This document shows, piece by piece, positions 9,674 through 21,160 of a DNA stretch of 64,000 nt. Numbering within the stretch: position 1 is the stretch's first letter; each line of letters starts with the position of its first letter. Location of the stretch: assembly GCF_009727055.1 (NCBI RefSeq), contig NC_052358.1:39657954-39721953 (forward strand). The letters run 5' to 3'. Position numbers and translations under genes: made by a program. Origin of the DNA: Benincasa hispida (lineage: Eukaryota; Streptophyta; Magnoliopsida; Cucurbitales; Cucurbitaceae). The notes under the pieces are model-generated. The model was given only the letters and a program-made list of their open reading frames with translations. It had not been told where the DNA came from and made no database searches.

Positions 9674-11972
9674 TATCACACTGCCTCCCAGATTACACAC
9701 CTAATCTAGAAAGAGGTGTGAAGATGCTAAATTTATCCTCCCTGATGACATTTAGCATCTTACTAACCAACTTAACCTGTGCTTAAATCTGAACAGTTAC
9801 ACAATAATCCTTTAGTACATTTAATTCCTATTCAACATATTCCATATTACGATATCCACAAACAAGTTTCACAAACTTTCCATCTCCTGTTATGTACAAA
9901 CCATGAACAAAGTTTAGACACAACAGAAACACTGTTAAACATTACACAACCAAACAACTGCTCTTGTCCCATACTCCTAAAACCATGATACATAAGGTTC
10001 GTGATATGCAATCTATTTACAACAGTGTAAGGCCTACAACGTAGCAAGAGACTCTTGTCGTGTGGGAGTAAACATCTCGAACACGTGCTAGTATAACAGT
10101 GGCATGATCAACTCTCATAAGCATATTATAAAGCATTTAGCCGTTATCAGAAAACCACACCAACTCTGTACCCAAATACTTGTTTACAACGGCGGGTTAC
10201 TCTAGATAAAGAATACCCCCACAGTGTAAACCAAATCATAAGGTCATACGTGCACACAGAGCTATCTCTAAGCCAAGCATAAATACACACAACAGGCCCA
10301 GGTTACTTTGGACTCCCCAGTACACTCTGGTCACTATTGACCCCAGTAGCCCCCTGATCGCCTAAGCATTGCTACTGAAACACATTCAAGTAGCATGGGA
10401 ACATAATCATCTCTCGGGTACAAGAATCAGTAGCTTGAAACCATTTGCACAACCATTCAACAATCTTGATTCCACCATCAAGAGGTTTTCATAAAAACCA
10501 TACAAATCACAAGTACGTAAACTCCGATTCCAAACTATCAAGATCATATAAAACCATCGAGAGATTAGAAATCATGATTTAAACATTTTTGAAACATCAG
10601 ACAAGTAAAAAAAAAAAAAAAATTCATGCCATCACATTTCATAAATCATAGCATACTATAATATATTATTAGTTTCTATATCAAAACATTCCAAAATGAA
10701 CTACTCACTTGGGTTGTAAGCTTTTCCAAACTCAATTTGGCCCGAAATAAAGTCCCAAAGTTACTAGACACTTACAAGAGGTCAAATCAACCCTAAACAT
10801 CCCGTAGTGATTCAATGTGACCACTTGAACTCATTTTAACACCTAAACATTCACATTTTGCTCCTTAAGTCTATTTTCCTCACATTATCCAAAATGACCC
10901 AAAAATCAGTTTTTAATCCAAAAGTATTCATTTCAGGGTCAAAATATCAAGAAAAACTTAACTGGGATTCAAAAATGATCACCAACATCCAAAATGCTAA
11001 AAAAGAAAAGCAATTGGGCACTAGAAACGGGCATGGGCGCGGGCTGTGGGCATGGGTGGGTAAGGCTGGGTGGGCTGAGGTGCATTGAGTGGTGCTGGCA
11101 CGACAGGAGGCACGCTGGTGGGGCTGTAGCCTTAGAGGGGTGGCTGGCCTGCTGCTACCCTGTTCGAGGAAACACTGGTTTCACTTTAACCAACTTTTAA
11201 CCTAACTTAAAGCGAAAATTTGTACATACTTCCTTAACCTCTACAGCTCTTAACTCGTCTTCTAGAGCTCAGAATCTCTCTTGGACTACACCTTACTCGG
11301 ATTTCCAGTTTTCCGGGAAACCTTCACTATCTTCACGATTTCTCTAGTTTTCCGATCCCAAATCACTTGCACAGCCCCAGAATAGACTCCCAACTTAATA
11401 AGCTTTAATATGGTTTAAATATGGAAGCTTTTGCATGAGTATTTTGGGAGAACCGTCGCATTCTTTAGACTCTAAGTTTACGGTCGAAGCTGCACACTTT
11501 TTCCTCCAATCAAAATCCTCCACCCAGCTGCTTGTTTTACCTACTACGTGATTTTTTATTCATTTTCCTTATCCTTTGCAACCTTACAAAAATTATCAAG
11601 TTAAATTAATTTTAGATTTTAGCAAATTAATCCAAAAATGATTTTTCAAACCAAATAACTCCAACATCCCTTTCGACTAACTTGCATTTCCTACAAAATT
11701 TGTTCTTTCTTTCCTTGTAACCCTTAGCGAATAACAAATCATGTTCACTATAGAAGTGCCCAATCATGAAAAATTTATCCAACAATAACATGTATTAATA
11801 CATTTCTAAAAGAACTTGCATTTGTTAAGTAATTTCCAAATTTAATTCCAACACTTAGAATAAGAAATTTCTTAGGTCATACAATCCAAATTATTCATTT
11901 AGGTACATATTAAGCTCACTTATCTAGGTTAATGCTAAGCATAAACAAGAAAAAAAGGGACAAGGGCTTACA
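9674..11972 (-). mobile_element. Solo gypsy LTR (TGTAAGCCC...GTGTGATA)
   Basis: A 2,299-bp LTR read on the - strand starts TGTAAGCCCTTGTCCC (plus-strand end at 11972) and ends ...GGCAGTGTGATA (plus-strand TATCACACTGCC at 9674, the expected TG mutated to TA). GTACC is duplicated at 9669-9673 and 11973-11977. No internal region remains, so it is a solo LTR. It belongs with the split LTR at 36137-38464 plus 55771-56186: matching ends, GGTGTGAAGA near one end and ACACTTAG...ATTATTCATTTA near the other. It holds a local G-rich patch (11030-11150). The open frames inside are not genes. Confidence 0.85.
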
Positions 11973-11977
11973 GTACC

Positions 11978-12288
11978 CACTTCCTCCATGGCTACTCAAG
12001 GAGAAGAGAGTCTGCATAAAAGAAATGGAGAGATTTCCTCAATGAATAAAGTTCAACTCTAGGTATGTACATCACAATTTGCCCATGGAACTCCATAAAA
12101 GCCAGAAACTTATGTAAAGCAATTGAACTCCATAACAGAGTAGAATGATACTCTATTATGAATCACACTTCTGTATTTTATCTAGTTTTTAGTCCACACT
12201 ACTATGATTACGAATCATCTCTTTAAGCAAAGTAGAATCAGACTCCTGAAAGAATAAAATGACAGTAGAACTCGAAGAAAAAATTCAC
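11978..12288. other. Probable host intron DNA
   Basis: Sequence downstream of the V-ATPase exon on the - strand, starting with its GTGAAT donor. No exon recognised in it. Confidence 0.4.
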
Positions 12289-12430
12289 CCATATTGATCC
12301 ACGATTTCATGAAACAAACAGGTAAATTTATTTGTACGGAAATATGTTGGCGGTGCTTCTTTTGTATGCAAAATATGAAAGATAGCATCGATTTGCTGTC
12401 AAGGGTTGCCTTCTGCATCACACTTTGAAT
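12289..12430 (-). pseudogene. V-type proton ATPase subunit a, exon (downstream one of two)
   Basis: On the - strand, after a CCTAGCAG acceptor, the exon reads [14 protein letters not shown], then in another frame [35 protein letters not shown], and stops at GG|GTGAAT. The [11 protein letters not shown]...EIVDxYG block is diagnostic for the cytosolic N-terminal half of subunit a of the vacuolar H+-ATPase, just before the membrane part. Family members have about three more residues between DSxS and DAIF; here a small deletion (about 7 nt by inference) shifts the frame, so the exon is broken. The following exon (VAKYQEANP...) was not found. Confidence 0.85.
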
Positions 12431-12448
12431 CTGCTAGGAATTTGCCAA

Positions 12449-13208
12449 TGAAGATTATAAGTCCATACATTCAACACTCAAGAAGCTATTTCACATTTCT
12501 TTAATCTTTACAGTTAGTTATTATAACTACTTGTATCAGAAATTAGTATAAATATTCATCATTTACAAATTTTAGATACAACAAATACATAGCTTCAAGA
12601 AAAACTTTAAAGATCTGTAAAAAAAAAAAAAAAAGAGTTTATGACTTAGCTTCAATAAAACTCTTTCCTTCCCGTGGACGTAGGCTTTAATAGCAGAACT
12701 ACATACATCACTGAGCATTTCTCCCCTTTTCTTCTCATCGTCTACAAGATAGCACAGTCGTTTACCATTTTCTTCATATCGTCTAGAAGATTGACTAATC
12801 GTCTACCATTTCCATCTGCAATCATCTACCCGATTGCAAGACTCCTCATACTCAAAGCAGTCACACAGATGAAATAAGAAAGCATTAGGGTTAGAAGAAA
12901 GTTTGAACACAGAAGGCAAAGAACGAGAGAATCAGAGAGCAAGATAGAGAAGGAAAAATTAATTTTTCATTAAACACCCATCAGAAAGAAAGTCATTGTC
13001 TCATTTTTCATCAGACAAATAGCAGTGGGACAGACCACGTGTAAGGCATCAGCTGGAAAATCGTGGGCACATAATAGCCAAGTTTTCTACCAATCAAAAA
13101 GTTTTTGGGGTAAAGAATTGGGCTCTTGGATTGGATCAGCAAAAAGGCCTCACTTTATTTCATCATTTGGGCTAAAAGTTTCATTAATTTATAGAAGCAG
13201 ACCCAACA
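12449..13208 (+). repeat. 5' LTR of copia 1
   Basis: Starts TGAAGATTATAAGTCC and ends ACCCAACA; 760 bp. Shares ordered long blocks with the 3' LTR (AAGAAGCTATTTCACATTTC, GTAGGCTTTAATAGC), with scattered substitutions and short indels. Confidence 0.9.
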
Positions 13209-13211
13209 AAG

Positions 13212-13223
13212 TGGTATCAGAGC
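13212..13223 (+). promoter_or_regulatory. Primer-binding site of copia 1 (tRNA-Met)
   Basis: TGGTATCAGAGC starts 4 nt after the LTR end, the standard copia position. Confidence 0.9.
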
Positions 13224-13247
13224 AATAGATATTCAAGATCTCCGTTC

Positions 13248-14690
13248 TTGGAGACTCAAGACACAAGTTTTTCATCCAAAATGTCAGTAACAAGGTTCGA
13301 GGTGGAGAAATTCGATGGCAAAAGAGACTTCGGACTGTGGAAGGCCAAGATCAAGACGATACTCGGCCAGCAGAAAGCCCACAGATCCCTCCTTGATCCA
13401 TTAACACTCCCTGCCACTATGACAACCCAAGAAAAGGAAGATTGGGAGCTGGCAGCCTACGGTACGTTGGTTCTTAATATTAGTGACAGAGTTCTTAGAC
13501 AAGTTTTAGATCAAGAAATTGCATATGGAATATGGACTAAGCTAGAAGAGTTGTATGCTACTAAAGACCTTCCTAGAAAAATGTATCTTAAGATGAAATT
13601 CTTCACATTTAAAATGGATTCATCTAAAACTCTAACTGATAACTTAGATGAGTTCAAGAAGATAGTTACTGAATTTAAAACTCTAGGAGAAAAATTTGGT
13701 GATGAAAACGAGGCCTATGTGCTTCTAAACTCCTTGCCTAAACCGTATAAAGAAATTAATAATGCTCTAAAGTATGGAAGAGATAGTACAAACACAGACA
13801 TCATAATCTCAACCCTAAGAACTAGAAAGCTTGAGCTACAGATTGATAAAAAGGATAAACCTAGTGGTGAAGGTCTGTTTGTAAAAGGAAACTTCAAGCA
13901 AAACCATTCTAAAGACAAAAAACCTCATAACCCAGAAGAAAATAAATCAAAACAGAAAATAAAATGCAAGTATTGTAAGAAAAAAGGATATCTAATAAAA
14001 GACTATTTTATTTTAGAGAGAAAGAACCAAGAGAAAGAGAAGGATTCAAAAGGAAAACAACCCGAAGCATCTGTTGTAGAAGGTTCCTTCATCTACTTAG
14101 ATGCTTTAGCCTCAACTTTAGACAAATCTAATCATGTAAACCCTTTAGGAAAACATGATTGGGTTTTAGACTCCAGATGCACCTACCATATGACCTCAAT
14201 GAAACCTTGGTTTAACACCTTTAAGGAAATAGAAGGAGAAATGGTTTACATGGGAAACAACCAAGGCTGTAAAATAGAAGGCATTGGCTGTGTTTCCATG
14301 AAACTTAAGGATGTAACCATCATACTTCTTAGGAATGTGACATATGTTCCACTACTTAAGAGAAATCTAATCTCTTTAGGTATGTTAGATGCTATAGGGT
14401 GTGAATATAGAGGTAAAGGAGGAACTCTTGAGGTGCTAAAAGACTCTAAAATAATATTAGTTGGGGAAAAGATAAATGACTTATTTGTGGTCAAAGGAGT
14501 TGATATGATGACAAGGGCTTATGTAGCCACCACAAATGAGATAACGGAGGCTGATGTATGGCATAAAAGGTTATCTCACATAAGTGTTAAAGGCCTAGAA
14601 GTCCTATCTAATCAAGGAATTCTCCCTAAAGGTCTCTCAAAAGATCTAACCTTTTGTGAACATTGTGTTTTAGGGAAAGCCACAAGGTAA
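13248..14690 (+). CDS. copia 1 gag-protease-pre-integrase reading frame (truncated by a stop)
   Basis: 480 codons. Residues about 15-200 are copia gag (RFEVEKFDGKRDFGLWKAKI, EEAYVLLNSLP-like EAYVLLNSLPKPYKE). About 240-256 is a zinc knuckle that has lost its ligands (CKYCKKKGYLIKDYF for CxxCxxxGHxxxxC). About 305-330 is the aspartic protease with DSR in place of DSG (WVLDSRCTYHMTS). The end is the integrase zinc-binding part (WHKRLSHISVKGLE...FCEHCVLGKATR). TAA at 14688-14690 stops it; integrase motifs continue downstream in the same element. The lost protease glycine and knuckle ligands show the frame is open by chance of decay, not function. Confidence 0.9.
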   Translation: METQDTSFSSKMSVTRFEVEKFDGKRDFGLWKAKIKTILGQQKAHRSLLDPLTLPATMTTQEKEDWELAAYGTLVLNISDRVLRQVLDQEIAYGIWTKLEELYATKDLPRKMYLKMKFFTFKMDSSKTLTDNLDEFKKIVTEFKTLGEKFGDENEAYVLLNSLPKPYKEINNALKYGRDSTNTDIIISTLRTRKLELQIDKKDKPSGEGLFVKGNFKQNHSKDKKPHNPEENKSKQKIKCKYCKKKGYLIKDYFILERKNQEKEKDSKGKQPEASVVEGSFIYLDALASTLDKSNHVNPLGKHDWVLDSRCTYHMTSMKPWFNTFKEIEGEMVYMGNNQGCKIEGIGCVSMKLKDVTIILLRNVTYVPLLKRNLISLGMLDAIGCEYRGKGGTLEVLKDSKIILVGEKINDLFVVKGVDMMTRAYVATTNEITEADVWHKRLSHISVKGLEVLSNQGILPKGLSKDLTFCEHCVLGKATR

Positions 14691-15159
14691 AGTTTCACTA
14701 AAGCACGACATACCACAAAAGCTATCCTAGACTATATACACTTTGACCTATGGGGTCCAGCTTCTACACATAGCCTAAGTGGCTCAAAGTATTTACTTTC
14801 TTTTATTGATGACTTCTCTAGGAAAAGTTGGGTTTACTTCCTTAAAACTAAAGACCACGTGTTTGATAGGTTTAAGGAATGAAAACTCATGATAGAGAAA
14901 CAAACTTCTAAAGAAATTAAATACTTAAGAAATGACAATGGACTGGAATTTTGTAGTGAAGAGTTTAACAAATTCTGTAAAGAAATAGGAATTACTAGGC
15001 GTATGACAGTTAGATTCACTCCTCAACAAAATGGAGTAGCTGAAAGACTAAATAGAACAGTCATGGAAAGAGTTAAATGTCTCCTATCTGATGCAATACT
15101 AAGTGAAAATTATTGGGCAGAGGCTGTAAGCTACATAGTGTACACCTTAAATAGGCATA
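14691..15159 (+). pseudogene. copia 1 integrase core, first part
   Basis: Conceptual translation continues past the stop: FDLWGP...SFIDDFSRKSWVYFLKTK, then a stop near 14880, then YLRNDNGLEF and QQNGVAERLNRTVMERVKC. The D-D-E catalytic residues (DLWGP, NDNG, AERLNR) are all visible. The frame breaks at TLNR (15150) where a gypsy LTR is inserted; the integrase resumes at 16834. Confidence 0.9.
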
Positions 15160-16833
15160 TGATAATGGGCAGTAATGCACGTTATTACAGTGCTAAGTTC
15201 TTAAACAAATGTTGTCTTGCGTTGATAAAATATGTTAGATTGCGTCCAAAAGCATTAAGTTTATAACCTTGCGGTCGCATGCATTCATCGCATAGAAACA
15301 GTTGAGTTTTGTATTTTTATGCAGAATATGCGTTGACGCAAGGTAGAAAAAGTTATCACAAGAAATCAATGGTTGAACGCAGCATTACCGTAAGGCTTTG
15401 AGGTGATTTGTGTTTGCGAATATCTGCTCAAGAAGGATTGCCACATAGAGTCGGCGCAACTTGATGGGCACATCTAGGTGAAAGGCATAATTAATCACGA
15501 TGGGACAGAAAGCTGATGACGGTCAAATCCGAATTAAGTTGACAGTCGATAACGATAACAAGTACACTTAGCTTTTTGGTGACAAATATTCGACGCATCA
15601 ATCATAGAATTAAAGCCATCCCATCTGTGCAATCATAAGAGAGAAGCCGCCAATCACCCTGAAGCTCTATAAATACCAAAGGCATTCTTTAGAAAAGGGG
15701 TTCCGAAGTTTGGTTCAGCTAGTTTAGTAGTTCTTAGCTTTAGCCGTGTTCATAGTTTTCTGTTATTTTTAAGGCAGAGCAAGAGAAGAGCCGAGATGCT
15801 GGAAGATCTTCAAGGCAACTCAAGAGAGAACCCGGAGGCGTAGAAGCAGAGAGTGGGCCGACTCTCGCGAGAGTGAGATTATCTTTTGAACAAGAGTAGA
15901 AAAGACAGTGTAAAACCCTGGGAAGCAAGAGATTGCTACCAGGCTCTTTATTCTTTTCTTACATTGTTATTTTGTACTTCATCTTTATATTTATACAATG
16001 GAAGTTCTTATTCTACATCTGTTCACTCTCTTAGCACGCAAGAGTAGGTAAACTTATCGAATTGGTTGAGAAGAACTAAGTTAACATGACTTAGGACCTT
16101 CATTGCATACGATTATCTTGTTTTATGCTGGGCCCAACACCCCTTTAGAGCTACTCAAGAGAGAGTCTAAAGAAAGAACCTAAGACTTGAGAGAGCTAGG
16201 TTAAAATCTAAACTCGAGAGAGCAAGATTAGAACTGCATAAACAAGAGATAGAGACTTAGAGATAAGCTCTGTTTGCAAACCTGTATCGCATGCATCCTA
16301 GAGATAGGTATGATATTATGTGGTCGCCTTATTTATGTGTGTCATTTTGTCATCGCATAAATAAGAATAGAGTCTTATGTGTAGGTTCTGTAGACTTATC
16401 GCATATATCGCGTGCGTTCTAGCATTAGAAGCCGTAGCATTCGCATCGAAAGATGGTTTACTATTGTATGTGTTTTGCATGATCGCAAAGCATGAACGCA
16501 TCCTAGGAAATGTTAGCCGAAACCCTTCTCAACCCGTTCACCGCATACTCATCGTATCTTCCATTTTATCAACTTTTTTCGAACTCCGCCATATTTGTTT
16601 ATTTTCATTACCACAACAAACAAAATCAACAACTATTTGAGTTACTGGTTACCCCAAAGTTTTCCTAAAAATTACCACCGCATATTGTTTTCCCAAGTCC
16701 TTGAGTTCGACCCTAGAGTTACCAGGAAACTCAGTGAGGTTTACACTTGGATTCCACTGAGAAAACTTGAGTGCTCAACGCATTTTCATCATCGCATTTC
16801 ATCCACAATTCCACATCTTAAAGTAATGCATCA
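15160..16833 (+). mobile_element. Solo gypsy LTR in the copia 1 integrase
   Basis: 1,674 bp from TGATAATGGG to ...GTAATGCATCA. It aligns end to end with the LTRs of the gag-protease element at 28440-35359. Flanking pentamers GCATA (15155-15159) and GTGTC (16834-16838) are a poor target duplication, but the copia reading frame (TLNR | CPHSSLNFLTPEEKW) resumes exactly across it, which fixes the insertion. Contains TATA box CTATAAATACC at about 15670. Confidence 0.88.
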
Positions 16834-17833
16834 GTGTCCACACTCCTCCCTAAATTTTTTGACTCCTGAAGAAAAATGGACCACACATCCACCTAACCTA
16901 AAAAACCTAAGGGTATCTGGATGTGTTGGTTATATTAATCAAAATCAGGGGAAATTAAAATCTAGGGCAGGAAAGTGTATGATTGTAGGGTTTTCTAAGG
17001 GAGTAAAATGATTTAAAATGTGGAATCCTATTGAAAAGAGGTTTATTATAAGCAGAGATGTCACTTTCAGAGAAAAAGAAATGTTTATGCAAAAGGAAAA
17101 GACATCCTATGAAGTTCCTAATAGCCCTAATACTACTAGGATTGAGGTGGAGTCACCTAAAGTTTGTTCCACTAACCAAAACCCTCCTATAGATTTAGAA
17201 GAAGAAGAGGATGGCTCAAATGAGATCATTGGGAATACTGAAGTTATACCTGATTTAAGTCAGTATTCCTTGGCTAGGGATAGAAAAAGAAAAGTGATAG
17301 TTCCTCTAGCTAGGTACACTGAAAATAACTATATGAACCTATTTCTAAATGCCACAATAGCTTCTAATGACCAAGAACCAGCCACTTTTGAGGAAATAGT
17401 GAACTGCCCTAATGCTAGGTCTTGGATTCAAGCTATGTGTGAAGAGATGGAGTCACTCACTATCAATAATACCTGGATCCTATCTCCTATTCCTAAAGGT
17501 TGTAAACCTATAGCCTCTAAATGGATATATAAACTAAAGGAAGGTTCTACCAAAGAAGAAAAGCCTAGGTACATGGCAAGGGTAGTGGCTAAAGGATTTA
17601 CTCAGAGAGAAGGAATAGATTATACTGAAATCTTTTCACCAATAGTGAAACAAACCTCTGTTAGGCTACTTTTATCTCTAGTTGCTCAGTATAATCTAGA
17701 ACTAGATCAACTAGATGTTAAAACTGCTTTTCTACATGGAAACTTAGATGAGATTATCTATATGGTTGAACCTAAAGGGTTTGAGGAAAAAGGTAAGGAA
17801 GACCTGTACTGTCTCCTAAATAAGTCAATATAA
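16834..17833 (+). pseudogene. copia 1 integrase end and reverse transcriptase start
   Basis: First PHSSLNFLTPEEKW...LRVSGCVGYIN (integrase C-terminal part), a stop at 17009-17011, then 17018-17833 open: MWNPIEKRFIISRDVTF, then RT onset WIQAMCEEMESL, NNTWILSPIPKGCKPIASKW, VVAKGFTQREGIDYTEIFSP and DQLDVKTAFLHGNLDE. A TAA at 17831-17833 (LLNKSI*GLKQSP) ends it. Confidence 0.9.
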
Positions 17834-19028
17834 GGTCTAAAACAATCCCCTAAATGCTGGTACGGAAGATTTAATGACTACATAAAGAGTATAGGTTTTC
17901 AAAGAAGTTCCTAGATATTTGTTCTTATATTAATTCTACTACCTATAAGGACAAAGTCTACTTATTACCCTATGTTGATATGTTACTAGCAGGAAAATCT
18001 AAGGAGGATTTAACTCATGTCAAAAATCTCCTAAAAAAAGAATTTGACATGAAGGACTTGGGTCAGTCTAGAAAGATCATTGGGATAGAAATTCAAAGGG
18101 ACTGAACATCTTTAACCTAACCATAAGTCAACTAAGCTACTGTGAAAAGGTAATAAACAAATTCAATATGACAAATGCAAAACTAGTCACCATTCCTATT
18201 GCTACACACTTTAAACTTTCCTCTGAGAACTCACCAAAAGAAACATACATAGAACATTTGACTCAAATGCAATCAATTCCATATAATCAAGCAGTAGAGA
18301 GTCTAATGTACTTAATGATATCTACTAGACTAGACATATCATATAGCACTAGTTTAGTGAGTAGATACATGTCTAACCTTGAAAAAAGACATTGAGAAGC
18401 AACAAAGTGGATTTTAAGATATCTAATTTGGTCTAAACAGTCGAAATTAACATATCAAAGTGCTAATGAATCAAATTTAGAGCTATATGGATATGTTGAT
18501 TCAGATTTTGCAGGTGACCAAGACAGAAGGAGATCTCTAACAGGTTATCTATTCTTATTTGGTTCTAACTTGTTGTGTTGGAAAATAAATTTACAGTCAA
18601 TCACAACTTTATCAACCACAAAAGCAGAGTACATGGCTCTATCAGAAGAAATAAAGGAAGCAATATGGTTAAAAGGATTGATGAAGGACTTTGGTATTAA
18701 TCAAACAGTAGTTAAAATCTACTGTGATAACCAAAGTGCCATTCACCTTTCCAAAAACCCTCAGTATCATTCAAGGACCAAACATTTAGATATAAAGTAT
18801 CACTATGTCAGAGATAGAATAGAGAAAAGAGAAGTCGAGGTGCTAAAAGTTCATACCATCGAGAACGCAGCCGACATGCTTACCAAACCTATGAGTAAAC
18901 TCAATCTTGTATACTATCTTGGTAACTCAATCTTTTTAACTATCTTGGTTAGATCAGGTTTCTGCTTCCTGAAAAAGAGTGAAGACATGTTAAATCTAGA
19001 AGGAGAAGAGGTTGCATGTCGAGTTTAA
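17834..19028 (+). pseudogene. copia 1 reverse transcriptase end and RNase H
   Basis: After the stop: GLKQSPKCWY, frameshifts, then the active site reads PYVDMLLAG, one aspartate short of the YVDD motif. The connection segment (18168-18395: TRLDISYSTSLVSRYMSN) and RNase H (18570-19028: TTKAEYMALSEEIKEAIWL, IYCDNQSAIHLSKNP, AADMLTKPMSKL) follow. The missing aspartate alone would inactivate the enzyme. Confidence 0.9.
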
Positions 19029-19038
19029 GGTGGAGATT
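19027..19038 (+). promoter_or_regulatory. Polypurine tract of copia 1
   Basis: AAGGTGGAGATT directly before the 3' LTR start TGAAGATTATAAGC. Confidence 0.75.
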
Positions 19039-19842
19039 TGAAGATTATAAGCTCATATATTCAACATTCAAGAAGCTATTTCACATTTCTTTAATCTTTA
19101 CAGTTAGTTATTGTAACTACTTGTATCAGAAATTAATATAAATACTCATCATTTTTAAATTTTAGATACAATAACTACATAGCTTCATGAAAAACTTGAA
19201 ATATCTGTAAAAGAAAAAGAGTCTGTGACTTAGCTTCAATAAAAATCTCTCCTTCTCGTGGATGTAGGCTTTAATAGCCGAACGACATACATCGTTGAGC
19301 ATTTCTTCCCTTTTCTTCTCATTGTCTACAAGATAGCACGATCTTTCACCATTTTCTTCATATCGTCTAGAAGATCGACTGATCGCCTACCTTTTCTTTT
19401 TACAATCGTCTACACGATTGCATGTTCGTTTACCTTTTCCTTCTGCCATCGTCTACCCGATCGCAAGACTCCTCTATCGTATACTCAAAGTAGTCGCACA
19501 GATCAAACAAGAAAGCATTAGGGTTAGAAGAAAGTAAAATAACACCGAAGGCGAAGAACGAGAGAATCAGAGAGCAAGAGGGAGAAAGAAAAAATAATTT
19601 TGCATTAAACACCCATCAGAAAGAAAGTCATTCTTTCATTTTTCATTAGACAAGGAGTAGTGGGACAAACCACGTGTAAGGCATTAGCTGGAAAATCGTG
19701 GGCACATAATAGCCAAGTTTGCTACCAACCAAAAAGTTTTTGGGGTAAAGAACTGGCTCTCGGTTTGGATCAGTAAAAAGGCCTCACTTTATTTCATCAT
19801 TTGGGCTAAAAGTTTCATCAATTCACAAAAACAGGCCCAACA
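19039..19842 (+). repeat. 3' LTR of copia 1
   Basis: 804 bp, TGAAGATTATAAGC to GGCCCAACA, longer than the 5' LTR through small indels such as an extra CGTCTACACGATTGCATGTT-like segment near 19410. Flanked by ACCAA. Confidence 0.9.
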
Positions 19843-19947
19843 ACCAAGTTAACTAAAAAGTATCTCAAATGCATGTTGGCTTGCACCTTCTACCAGATGA
19901 TTTAGAATAGGATGTTGATTCCAGAAATTAAAACACAGGAAACAAAT

Positions 19948-20053
19948 CTGATTGGTTGCAAAAATAGGGCACCAACCTTCACCTATAAGGCATTTCATTG
20001 TAACATCAACACTGAACATATTCAAAGTGGTAAACAGATTTTTACTTCTTTAC
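19948..20053 (-). pseudogene. V-type proton ATPase subunit a, exon (upstream one of two)
   Basis: On the - strand, after a T-rich tract and TTTGTAG acceptor, the exon reads VKK*KSVYH, then LNMFSVDVTMKCLIGEGWCP, IFATNQ. LNMxxxDVTxKCLxGEGWxPxFA is a conserved block of V-ATPase subunit a, directly preceding the QxALxxATxDSxSQ block found in the other exon (12289-12430), and the junction NQ|IQ is in phase. Damage: a TAA in VKK*K, a 2-nt deletion between YH and LNM, and a donor that reads ATTTGT instead of GTTTGT. The copia element lies in the intron between the two exons, so the locus was a spliced gene copy before it decayed. Confidence 0.85.
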
Positions 20054-20366
20054 CTACAAAGTCAAAAAAAAAAAAAAAAAAACAAAACAAAAACAAAGGT
20101 ATATACAGCTTCATTAGCAGTTAGATAACCATGAACACTCAAGCTCAGACATAGGAAGATTTAAGGGTATTGTACCATCAATATACATGTATTCAAAGTC
20201 AAAAAACAAAAAAGAAATAGTTCAAAAACTAAAATAAGTGTTTGATTGGTAATTAAATGCAAAAGTAATCTATTTTCTTTAATAGCTCCTAAGAGAAATT
20301 TATAGGACAAGTATCTTTCATAACTGAGCCTTTTGACCAATTTTAAATGAGAGAGGCTTCTATCCT
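20054..20366. other. Probable host intron between the exon and the Mutator-like element
   Basis: Begins with the exon's polypyrimidine tract (poly-A on the + strand at 20065-20083). No further V-ATPase exon could be read here. Confidence 0.4.
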
Positions 20367-20867
20367 GGGAAATTTGTACGGATGACCCATTTTTTGTGTC
20401 CAAAATGTCAAATGACCAATTTTTTAAAAAAATAATGTCAATTAACCCTTTGCTGAAATCATCGCCATACTAAATTACGTAAATTTTCCTCACAAGTGCT
20501 TCACAAGGTAAGTCTTGCTTTCGTCTAATTAAACACTCTCGCTCTCGCTTGAAATTCCCTAGTTTGATGTGATTGTTCGTTAGTGTATGAATGATTTGAC
20601 AATTTTCACGATGGAAGCGTCAAATAAATAATACCTAAACACAATACAATGGTGATTTCTTTCAACTCTAAACTCCATTAAATTGGTGATTACTTCTCTG
20701 GTTTTCAACTGTGTTTTATTGAACGGAGATTTTTCGAACGGGGATTTCCAAGACGAGTCATTTTTATAACGGAACAAGTTTTTCAAAATGGTGTTTCATT
20801 ATTTGAGTCTGTTTAATTATTTTTGCAATGTTATTTATGGAAATGTAGCATTACGAAATTTTGTATT

Positions 20868-21110
20868 GGGAGAGAGAGAGAGCGAGAGATAGAATGAGAA
20901 TGAGAAAGAGAAAGATTAAGAGAGAGAGCGAAATTAAGAGAGAGCAAGAGTAAGCGAGAGCGAGATTACGAGAGAAAGCGATATTAAGAGAGAGAGCAAG
21001 ATGAAGAGAGAGCGAGATTAAGAGAGAGAGCGAGATTACGAGAGAGAGGGAGATTACGAGAGAGAGGGAGATTACGAGAGAGAGTGAGATTAAGAGAGAG
21101 CGAGAGTACA
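20868..21110. repeat. GA-rich degenerate satellite
   Basis: About ten degenerate copies of an 18-24 bp unit GAGAGAGCGAGATTA(C/A)GA. The open frame on the - strand here (repeating SLVISL) is only a translation of the repeat. It sits just upstream of the transposase start. Confidence 0.85.
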
Positions 21111-21160
21111 CTTCAGTTGCATGTACAACTTAATGAAAAATGTTCTCTTGCTTTGTAGGA

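Larger units (their letters stand above)
12449..19842 (+). mobile_element. Ty1/copia retrotransposon 1, complete but dead
   Basis: Bounded by LTRs 12449-13208 and 19039-19842, with primer-binding site, gag, protease, integrase, RT, RNase H and polypurine tract in copia order. Flanked by GCCAA (12444-12448) and ACCAA (19843-19847), a target duplication with one mismatch. It sits inside an intron of the V-ATPase subunit a pseudogene, in antisense orientation, and carries a solo gypsy LTR (15160-16833) in its integrase. Stops and frameshifts are spread over the whole coding part. Confidence 0.93.

Noticed and set aside
12215..12288. Continuation of the V-ATPase coding region (ESDSTLLKEMIRNHSS)
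   Set aside because: Lies beyond a splice donor, in the wrong phase, and does not match the expected next segment of subunit a.
20851..21111. 86-codon open frame on the - strand rich in Ser-Leu-Ile-Val
   Set aside because: It is the translation of the GA-rich satellite, with no start context or conserved domain.
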